Assembly (NCBI GenBank): GCA_013373005.1
Contig: JABXIP010000184.1
Location: 1 to 6,223, forward strand
DNA: 6,223 nucleotides
Origin: Cytophagia bacterium
GTDB lineage: Bacteria > Bacteroidota > Bacteroidia > Cytophagales > Cyclobacteriaceae
Direction of reading: 5' to 3'
The notes under the pieces are model-generated. The model saw only the letters and a list, made by a program, of their open reading frames with translations, did not search any database and was not told where the DNA came from. Positions 1-4,649 of this stretch are shown piece by piece. Within the stretch, counting starts at the first letter, position 1. The number at the start of each line of letters is the position of its first letter. The position numbers were made by a program, and so were the translations under genes.

Positions 1-63
1 AATGAGCTGAATATCCATCAAGTCAGTACCAATGGCTATTTTAGCAGTCTATGGAGAAAATGA
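1..63 (+). CDS. 3' end of an unidentified upstream gene (partial)
   Basis: Reading from base 1, this is the only frame open to the left edge. It encodes 20 residues ending in NGYFSSLWRK followed by TGA at 61-63. The other two forward frames hit stops within the first 12 bases. The TGA overlaps the ATG of the next gene as ATGA (60-63), the usual arrangement of translationally coupled genes, and this is the main reason to believe the reading frame is real. The C-terminal fragment is too short to assign to a family and I do not recognise it. By position it is probably co-transcribed with the enoyl-CoA hydratase that follows. Confidence 0.6.
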   Translation, partial: NELNIHQVSTNGYFSSLWRK

Positions 64-833
64 CTTTTGTTGAATATTCCGTTAAAGACAGAATTTGTAC
101 CATTACGCTGAACAGGCCCGATAAACGCAATGCCCTAAACGAGCAAGTGGTAAGGGAGTTAAAGCAGGCTTTTTCCAAGGCTGCTGAAGACAGCGAGGCT
201 AAGGTGATTGTCCTGGCTGCCCGAGGTTCAGCCTTTTGTGCCGGTGCCGATTTGGCATATTTGCAACAGCTTCAGCAAAATACTTTTGAAGAGAATTTGT
301 CCGATTCTAATCATTTGAAGGAGCTTTTCTACCAAATCTATACGCATCCTAAAGTGGTGATTGCCAAAATTCAAGGTCACGCTATTGCAGGTGGTTGTGG
401 ATTGGCTACAGTCTGCGATTTCTCATTTGCAGTGGAAGAAGCTCAATTTGGTTATACAGAAGTTAGAATTGGCTTTATTCCGGCCATTGTGAAAGTGTTC
501 CTGCTGAGAAAAATAGGAGAAGGAAAGGCCAAGGAATTACTGCTTTCTGGAGAGTTGATTTCAGCTGTTGAGGCCAAAGATTTTGGCTTAATCAACAAAG
601 TGGTAAAGGAAGATGAGCTCGATACTACTGTCAGCGACTTTGCTAAGATGTTGGTGAAGAAGAACTCAGGTCAGTCCATGCAGTTCACTAAGCAGATGAT
701 AGCCAGGGTTCAGGAAATGAGTTTGGAAGATGGACTTAATCATGCTGCCGAACAAAATGCCAAGGCACGTGCTTCAGAAGACTGCCAAAAAGGAATAGCG
801 GCTTTCCTAAATAAGGAAAAACCGAATTGGTAG
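60..833 (+). CDS. Enoyl-CoA hydratase/isomerase (crotonase) family protein, methylglutaconyl-CoA hydratase-like
   Basis: Cytoplasmic crotonase-fold enzyme of 257 residues, the usual family length, expected to hydrate or isomerise an acyl-CoA thioester. Visible marks are the N-terminal strand TITLNRPDKRNALN (about residues 14-27), the CoA and oxyanion-hole segment CAGADL (60-65), the second oxyanion segment GHAIAGGCGLATVCDF (106-121) and YTEVRIGFIPA (132-142). E134 matches the second catalytic glutamate of classical enoyl-CoA hydratases. The first glutamate position is glycine (G114 in GGCGL). Loss of that glutamate together with the EVRIG.IPA stretch resembles LiuC-type methylglutaconyl-CoA hydratases of leucine degradation, so that substrate is a reasonable guess, not proven. 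An in-frame ATG at 51 would add three residues. I prefer 60 because it forms an ATGA overlap with the upstream stop and starts directly at MTFVEYSV, as homologues typically do. No leucine-pathway partner is visible in the window. Confidence 0.9.
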   Translation: MTFVEYSVKDRICTITLNRPDKRNALNEQVVRELKQAFSKAAEDSEAKVIVLAARGSAFCAGADLAYLQQLQQNTFEENLSDSNHLKELFYQIYTHPKVVIAKIQGHAIAGGCGLATVCDFSFAVEEAQFGYTEVRIGFIPAIVKVFLLRKIGEGKAKELLLSGELISAVEAKDFGLINKVVKEDELDTTVSDFAKMLVKKNSGQSMQFTKQMIARVQEMSLEDGLNHAAEQNAKARASEDCQKGIAAFLNKEKPNW

Positions 834-849
834 ACCTACCATAATCGTC

Positions 850-900
850 ATTCCGGAATTTTTCTTCCCATCTTTAAAATGGAAGAAAAATATCCGGAAT
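850..900 (+). other. Strong hairpin after the crotonase gene
   Basis: The left arm at 850-868 (ATTCCGGA, then a T-rich stretch ending TTCTTCC) pairs with 881-900 (GGAAGAA, then an A-rich stretch ending TCCGGAAT). It gives about 19 base pairs with a single-base bulge and a 12-base loop that can tighten further through CAT/ATG pairing. It begins 16 bases past the crotonase stop, so it could protect or end that transcript. There is no T-run after the stem, so it is not a classic intrinsic terminator. It forms the left half of the 846-976 palindromic element. Confidence 0.6.
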
Positions 901-911
901 CTCATAGCTAA

Positions 912-969
912 ACTATTTTAGATACCGGGTAAAATAGTCCATTTAGAAAATTATGGACTATTTTTCCGG
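912..969 (+). promoter_or_regulatory. Second hairpin with a competing alternative stem in the recQ leader region
   Basis: AAAATAGTCCAT (931-942) pairs perfectly with ATGGACTATTTT (953-964) around a 10-base loop, and CCGG at 925-928 and 966-969 extend the stem across a small internal loop. ACTATTTT also occurs upstream at 912-919 and can pair with AAAATAGT at 931-938, which would exclude the main hairpin. Such an arrangement is seen in attenuators, but it may be a by-product of the palindromic element. The main stem ends 31 bases before the recQ start codon. A role in recQ control is inference only. Confidence 0.35.
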
Positions 970-1000
970 CATGACGCCCTTTAAGCAATAGATTCAAAAA

Positions 1001-2935
1001 ATGAACCAGCCAATAGATATCCTTAAGCAATACTGGGGCTACGATGCTTTTCGTCCACTGCAGGAGGATATTATTCAGTCTGTTATTGAGCAGAATGATG
1101 TGCTGGCCTTGCTGCCCACCGGGGGCGGTAAGTCAATCTGCTTTCAGGTACCGGCCATGGCTATGGATGGTCTTTGTCTGGTGATTTCACCATTGATTGC
1201 CCTGATGAAAGATCAGGTGCAGCAATTACAGAAGCGTGGAATAGCTGCGGCTGCCTTACATGCCGGTCAGACTAAAAGAGAGATAGACTATATGTTGGAC
1301 AATGCCGCCAACTCTGACCTCAAGTTTCTCTATTGTTCACCTGAAAGACTGAAGACAGAGATTTTCATTGAGCGAATAAAAAAAATAGCTGATAAAAGAG
1401 GTGTTTGTCTAATAGCCGTGGATGAGGCACACTGTATTTCTCAATGGGGTTACGACTTTCGACCTGCTTATTTAGACATTGCTGAACTAAGAGCCATTCT
1501 TCCTAAAGTGCCCATTGTTGCGCTTACAGCAACTGCCACGCCAAGGGTAAGAGAAGATATTCAGGAGAAGCTTCAGTTCAAATCGCCTAAGGTATATACC
1601 AAGAGTTTTGCCCGCCCTAATCTTTCTTATTCAGTACGATATGAGGAGCATAAAGAGCGCAAGCTGCTAGAAGTGCTCCAAAAGGTGGGTGGTTCTGCAG
1701 TAGTTTATGTGAATACTCGAAAGCATGCCAAGGAGGTGGCGAAAATGTTGATCCAGAATCATATTTCGGCCGATTTCTACCATGCAGGTCTAACATATCA
1801 GGAGCGAAATCTCAAGCAGGAAGATTGGATTCATAACCGAACCCGTGTCATTGTTTCTACCAATGCTTTTGGGATGGGTATAGATAAACCCGATGTGAGA
1901 ATAGTAGCTCATATGGATTTGCCCGATAATTTAGAAGCCTACTATCAGGAAGCTGGGCGAGCAGGGCGTGATGAGAAAAAGGCATTTGCTGTGGTTATTT
2001 GTAATCAGGCTGATGTAGATAGGCTGAGGAAGAAAACTGAGCAATCGCTGCCAGATTTAGAAACACTCAAGGCTGTTTATCAGATGCTGGGCAATTATTA
2101 TCAGCTGGCGGTGGGAAGTTGGCCTCAGGAAAGCTTCGATTTCGATTTCGATGAGTTCTCTAAGCGTTTTCAGAGACATCCACTGGAGATTTTCAATGCG
2201 TTAAAAGTGCTTCAAGAGCAAGGACTTATCTATTTGTCGGAGTCATTCTTCAGCCCGAGTAAATTGAAGTTTAACATTGATCAGCGGAAGATGTATGAGT
2301 TTCAGATTGCCAACGGACAATTCGATCCGCTGATTAAGGCCTTGCTCAGGCTACATGGGGGAGAGTTGTATCAGAGCTTTGTGAGCCTCCAGGAGAATAA
2401 TCTTTCGGCCTTAATGGGGCAGAGTGTTAATCAAATTAGAACCACTCTCAACCATTTAGATCAGCGAGAAGTGGTAGAGTTCAGTCAGCAGAAAGATCAG
2501 CCACAATTGAGTTTTCTTATGCCGCGTCAGTCACCGGAAAAGCTTCCGCTAGACGAGAAAGCCTTAAAAGCCAAGCGCAAGCTGAAAATGGACAAGATGG
2601 AGGCTGTTATTTCTTACCTCCATAATGAAGAAGACTGCCGTACCAGATTGCTTTTGGAGTACTTTGGAGAGAAGGACTATCAGAACTGTGAGGTTTGCGA
2701 TAATTGTCTGAATAGACATAAGCATGAAAAGGATGCCTACCACAGAGAGCATTATAAAAAGCAGATTTTAGAACTTCTTTCTAAAGAAGATGATTTGAAT
2801 GAGGAAGAGTTGATCAAAATTCTTGACCCTTCTGATAAGTCTTTATTCCTTGAGTTACTATCTGAAATGATAGATCATGGCGATTTGCACTACAATGAAT
2901 TTGGGCATTTAAAAAATTCCAGAAGTCACAAATAG
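1001..2935 (+). CDS. recQ: RecQ-family ATP-dependent 3'-5' DNA helicase, Bacteroidota-type domain order
   Basis: Superfamily 2 DNA helicase of 644 residues, expected to unwind DNA during recombination and fork repair. Motif 0 is YDAFRPLQ (14-21), Walker A TGGGKS (40-45, with K44), motif Ia VISPLIALMKDQ (61-72) and the DEAH box at 141-144. It is followed by the RecQ-specific aromatic-rich loop CISQWGYDFRP (145-155), then LTATAT (175-180), motif V STNAFGMGIDKPDVR (286-300) and motif VI YYQEAGRAGRD (314-324) with the arginine finger. The four zinc-type cysteines are C546, C563, C566 and C569. They lie about 220 residues after motif VI, whereas in E. coli RecQ they follow the core closely. The stretch between (about 350-510) looks winged-helix-like, and residues 583-636 look like another small winged helix. 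No HRDC domain is apparent. Many Bacteroidota carry RecQ paralogues like this, so the symbol is at family level. The ATG follows an A-rich stretch with no Shine-Dalgarno site. Confidence 0.95.
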   Translation: MNQPIDILKQYWGYDAFRPLQEDIIQSVIEQNDVLALLPTGGGKSICFQVPAMAMDGLCLVISPLIALMKDQVQQLQKRGIAAAALHAGQTKREIDYMLDNAANSDLKFLYCSPERLKTEIFIERIKKIADKRGVCLIAVDEAHCISQWGYDFRPAYLDIAELRAILPKVPIVALTATATPRVREDIQEKLQFKSPKVYTKSFARPNLSYSVRYEEHKERKLLEVLQKVGGSAVVYVNTRKHAKEVAKMLIQNHISADFYHAGLTYQERNLKQEDWIHNRTRVIVSTNAFGMGIDKPDVRIVAHMDLPDNLEAYYQEAGRAGRDEKKAFAVVICNQADVDRLRKKTEQSLPDLETLKAVYQMLGNYYQLAVGSWPQESFDFDFDEFSKRFQRHPLEIFNALKVLQEQGLIYLSESFFSPSKLKFNIDQRKMYEFQIANGQFDPLIKALLRLHGGELYQSFVSLQENNLSALMGQSVNQIRTTLNHLDQREVVEFSQQKDQPQLSFLMPRQSPEKLPLDEKALKAKRKLKMDKMEAVISYLHNEEDCRTRLLLEYFGEKDYQNCEVCDNCLNRHKHEKDAYHREHYKKQILELLSKEDDLNEEELIKILDPSDKSLFLELLSEMIDHGDLHYNEFGHLKNSRSHK

Positions 2936-2968
2936 TTCGGGTTCGTCTGAGCCTAATCCTTACCTTTG
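2936..2968 (+). promoter_or_regulatory. Candidate Bacteroidota promoter (TTCG, 21 bp, TACCTTTG)
   Basis: TACCTTTG at 2961-2968 fits the Bacteroidota -7 consensus TAnnTTTG exactly. TTCG at 2936-2939, directly after the recQ stop, is a three-of-four match to the -33 TTTG with 21 bases between. The box ends only four bases before the ATG at 2973, so a transcript from it would have almost no leader. It could drive the 2973-4480 genes independently of recQ. The prediction is from the consensus only. Confidence 0.5.
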
Positions 2969-2972
2969 ATTG

Positions 2973-3557
2973 ATGAGCTTTTTCGATGATGTAGTGGGTA
3001 AACTCTTCGGTAAGCAGCCTCCTAAAGGCGCATATCTGCATGAGGTGTTGGAGCGTTCGGAAAAGGAGCTTTCGATTTACGAACATTGGCTCCATTCCGA
3101 ATCGAGAAGTGAGTTGATCAGAGAAGTGGAGCGAGGTTATTACCTGAAAAAGCAAGGCATTGTGTCATCTATTGATGTTCACATATTGGATAGTAAATAT
3201 GCTAACGGGTTCGCCATCAGCTACACCGAGTTGATCGGGAAGGAAAATTTTCAAAATATTTTTGACTACCTGAAGGACAAGGTTCAGGAAAATGGCTACA
3301 AAATTGCTCAGGCAGATCGTAGAATTCTGGTGAAGGACAGCCATGAAGAAACAATAGAGAAATGGTATTTAAAGCCTATTTCTGAAGAGTTGGAAAGCAA
3401 GGTTGTCAATCAGAGGTTCGGTAATGTGCTGATTGAGAAAATTGATGTCGATAGAAAGCCCAGTTATGTAAAATTCATGGCAAATGTCTATCAAGATCGT
3501 CAATATACAGAAGCAGAACCTTTTCAGGATTTACTCGATAAAGTCTTTGAATTATAA
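2973..3557 (+). CDS. Conserved-looking hypothetical protein, soluble, 194 residues
   Basis: I do not recognise the family. The start at 2973 gives MSFFDDVVGKLFGK. The codon before it is TTG (2970), which could only extend the protein by one residue. There is no signal peptide, no membrane segment and no cysteine, and charged residues are frequent throughout, so a cytoplasmic protein is likely. The N-terminal 60 residues look helical (an amphipathic start, then HEVLERSEKELSIYEHWL at about 23-40 and SELIREVERGYYLKK at 46-60). The rest alternates predicted strands and helices, with DVHILDSKY (68-76) and KFMANVYQDRQYTE (147-160) among the more distinctive stretches. It begins 37 bases after recQ behind a candidate promoter, and its stop lies 10 bases before the next gene. 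It therefore probably shares a transcript with the exported Ig-like protein and the NUDIX hydrolase. No function is assigned. Confidence 0.8.
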   Translation: MSFFDDVVGKLFGKQPPKGAYLHEVLERSEKELSIYEHWLHSESRSELIREVERGYYLKKQGIVSSIDVHILDSKYANGFAISYTELIGKENFQNIFDYLKDKVQENGYKIAQADRRILVKDSHEETIEKWYLKPISEELESKVVNQRFGNVLIEKIDVDRKPSYVKFMANVYQDRQYTEAEPFQDLLDKVFEL

Positions 3558-3567
3558 AATCAGAAAA

Positions 3568-3933
3568 ATGAGAAAGTATTTAGTAATACTCTTTTTAGTA
3601 ATGGCTGCCTTTGGCTTGAAGCAAGAGGCACAAGCGCAAATTTTCAATACCAAATTAAAAATTACTGTAGTAGATGAACTGGGTAATGTAGTTCCGCAAG
3701 CGAAGGTGACTTTGTACGCCACGGTAAGTGACTATAATGCCGAGAAAAACCCGGTTTTTGAAACTACACTTACCGATAAAAAGGGGATTGTTACCTTTAA
3801 GAAACTCGATAAAAGTGAATACTACGTGAGAGTGGTGAAGGGAGACCAAACCAATGCCGGTGGGGGCGAAATTATTTCCGGTTTAGAACCTAAAAAGTTG
3901 AATAAAGCGAATGTCGTCATCTCCGAACTTTGA
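3568..3933 (+). CDS. Small exported protein with carboxypeptidase-regulatory-like (Ig/transthyretin-like) domain
   Basis: The 121-residue product begins with a clear Sec signal peptide: MRK, a hydrophobic core YLVILFLVMAAFGL, then a probable cleavage after A23 in EAQA/Q. The mature part of about 98 residues is one beta-sandwich-like domain. It reads KITVVDELGNVVPQAKVTLY (31-50), then TTLTDKKGIVTFKKLDKSEYYVRVVKG (66-92), the pattern of carboxypeptidase regulatory-like domains: a strand, a D-x-x-G-x-x-V-P turn, then a T-D-x-x-G-x-x-x-F strand. There are no catalytic motifs, no lipobox cysteine and no long C-terminal sorting domain, so a free periplasmic protein is most likely. The frame stays open upstream to an ATG at 3484 inside the previous gene, but the start at 3568 places the signal peptide correctly. 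The gene sits 10 bases after its neighbour and its last 23 bases overlap the NUDIX gene. Its role is unknown. Confidence 0.88.
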   Translation: MRKYLVILFLVMAAFGLKQEAQAQIFNTKLKITVVDELGNVVPQAKVTLYATVSDYNAEKNPVFETTLTDKKGIVTFKKLDKSEYYVRVVKGDQTNAGGGEIISGLEPKKLNKANVVISEL

Positions 3934-4480
3934 CAAAGAAGTTTTAAGAAATCAGCTTTTAGTCTATTCACCTGAAAGCGAAGTAGAAAAAGCATTCCGA
4001 ACAAGGATGCTTTTTTTGCTTGACACCTACCCCAATTGTTTCGAGCGCAGTTTGCTTCATGCTCACTTTACTGCCTCGGCCTGGCTGGTGAACCGTGAGA
4101 TGACGCATTGTTTGTTGACACATCACGCCAAGCTAGACAGGTGGTTGCAGATTGGTGGTCATGCCGATGGCGATACAGAGTTGAGAAGAGTTTGCCTGAA
4201 GGAAGTCATGGAAGAATCAGGGTTGAAACAAATATGCCTGGCCGATGGAGAAATCTTCGATCTGGATATTCATTTGATTCCCGAGCGTAAGGGTATTCCT
4301 GCTCACGATCATTATGATGTTAGGTTTTTGGTTTATGGGAACATGAATGAGCCGCTTCAGATTAACCACGAATCGAAATCGATGAAGTGGCTTAAATTGG
4401 AAGAAGCCAAAGGTTACTATGAGCAGAATGATTCTATTGCCAGAATGATAAACAAAACTCTTGCAATAAGGATTAGTTAA
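3911..4480 (+). CDS. NUDIX hydrolase
   Basis: Cytoplasmic NUDIX-fold hydrolase of 189 residues, expected to cleave a nucleoside-diphosphate-linked compound using divalent metal. The NUDIX box runs G83-HADGD-T89-ELRRVCL-K97-EVMEESGL (83-105). Metal-binding E98, E101 and E102 are present. The usual glutamate of GX5E is T89 and the usual arginine of REx2EE is K97. FERSLLHAHFTASAWLVN (44-61), IGGHADGDT (81-89) and DIHLIP...PAHDHYDVRF (119-139) are typical of the 'GGHADGD' NUDIX subgroup, whose substrates are mostly undefined. The next in-frame ATG lies beyond conserved N-terminal sequence, so the start at 3911 inside the upstream gene is preferred. The 23-base overlap in a different frame points to translational coupling. 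No Shine-Dalgarno site is visible. The substrate cannot be inferred from the neighbours. Confidence 0.92.
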   Translation: MSSSPNFDKEVLRNQLLVYSPESEVEKAFRTRMLFLLDTYPNCFERSLLHAHFTASAWLVNREMTHCLLTHHAKLDRWLQIGGHADGDTELRRVCLKEVMEESGLKQICLADGEIFDLDIHLIPERKGIPAHDHYDVRFLVYGNMNEPLQINHESKSMKWLKLEEAKGYYEQNDSIARMINKTLAIRIS

Positions 4481-4493
4481 AATAGCCTGATTA

Positions 4494-4543
4494 GCAGAAG
4501 CTTAACGGTGGTCCTTAGGGCTTGATTCTTTGCTTCTGTTTTT
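4494..4543 (+). terminator. Weak intrinsic terminator candidate after the NUDIX gene
   Basis: GCAGAAGC at 4494-4501 can pair with GCTTCTG at 4532-4538 (seven base pairs plus a G-T), followed by five T residues (4539-4543). The loop is long, about 30 bases, but could fold on itself through AAGC/GCTT (4498-4501 with 4520-4523), which competes with the outer stem. It is in the right place, 14 bases past the NUDIX stop, and separates that operon from the beta-propeller gene. The long loop keeps confidence low. Confidence 0.35.
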
Positions 4544-4573
4544 GCTTACGTATGTCTATTTTTTGTAGTCTTG
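4541..4573 (+). promoter_or_regulatory. Weak promoter candidate for the beta-propeller gene
   Basis: TTTG at 4541-4544 and TAGTCTTG at 4566-4573 resemble the Bacteroidota -33 TTTG and -7 TAnnTTTG elements, with 21 bases between and one mismatch in the -7 box. The overlapping TATTTTTTG at 4557-4565 is an alternative one base too long. The region is T-rich, so chance matches are likely. It lies in the gap where a promoter for the 4650 gene is expected. Confidence 0.3.
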
Positions 4574-4590
4574 TTTTGCAAATTCAATTG

Positions 4591-4604
4591 GGAGGAAAAA
4601 TTTG
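4591..4604 (+). promoter_or_regulatory. Shine-Dalgarno-like GGAGG with a TTG codon six bases on
   Basis: GGAGG at 4591-4595 is followed by AAAAAT and then TTG at 4602-4604, in frame with the beta-propeller gene, which is open from 4569 onward. Read as a start, it would add 16 residues to the protein that begins at 4650. The ATG codons at 4632, 4644 and 4650 have no such site. Because Bacteroidota seldom rely on Shine-Dalgarno pairing and the 4650 start gives a better signal-anchor, this may be a chance purine run. Confidence 0.25.
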
Positions 4605-4649
4605 ACCGACCGACAGTACTTTACTAGGTTTATGGCGTTTATAATGTCA

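Larger units (their letters stand above)
846..976. repeat. 131-bp palindromic REP/MITE-like element with terminal inverted repeats
   Basis: The ends are CGTCATTCCGGAA (846-858) and TTCCGGCATGACG (964-976), inverted repeats matching at 12 of 13 positions. Inside lie two strong hairpins side by side (850-900 and 925-969), so CCGG occurs four times, at 853, 893, 925 and 966. The GTCATTCCGG end and the CCGGAATCTC at 893-902 resemble the tips of repetitive extragenic palindromes in many bacteria. No reading frame is present, so if mobile it would depend on an enzyme elsewhere, such as a RAYT or another transposase. No clear flanking target-site duplication is evident. With one copy in view, repetition in the genome is inference. 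It fills most of the gap between the crotonase gene and recQ. Confidence 0.6.

Noticed and set aside
850..900. The first hairpin as a classic rho-independent terminator for the crotonase gene
   Set aside because: There is no T-run after the stem and the structure is embedded in a larger palindromic element, so it is listed as a hairpin only.
2135..2152. Three tandem copies of TTCGAT within recQ, encoding FDFDFD
   Set aside because: A short in-frame repeat in the linker after the helicase core; a possible slippage site, but deletion of one unit keeps the frame, and nothing suggests phase variation.
2814..3155. A 113-codon open frame on the minus strand across the end of recQ and the start of the next gene
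   Set aside because: It lies opposite two well-supported coding regions, shows no recognisable motif or signal and has the look of a shadow frame.
3484..3567. N-terminal extension of the small exported protein back to an ATG inside the 2973-3557 gene
   Set aside because: It would put 28 residues ahead of a clear signal peptide; the ATG at 3568, 10 bases past the upstream stop, gives a normal signal peptide.
4108..4290. A 60-codon + strand frame within the NUDIX gene
   Set aside because: It is fully inside a confidently identified gene in another frame and has no feature of its own.
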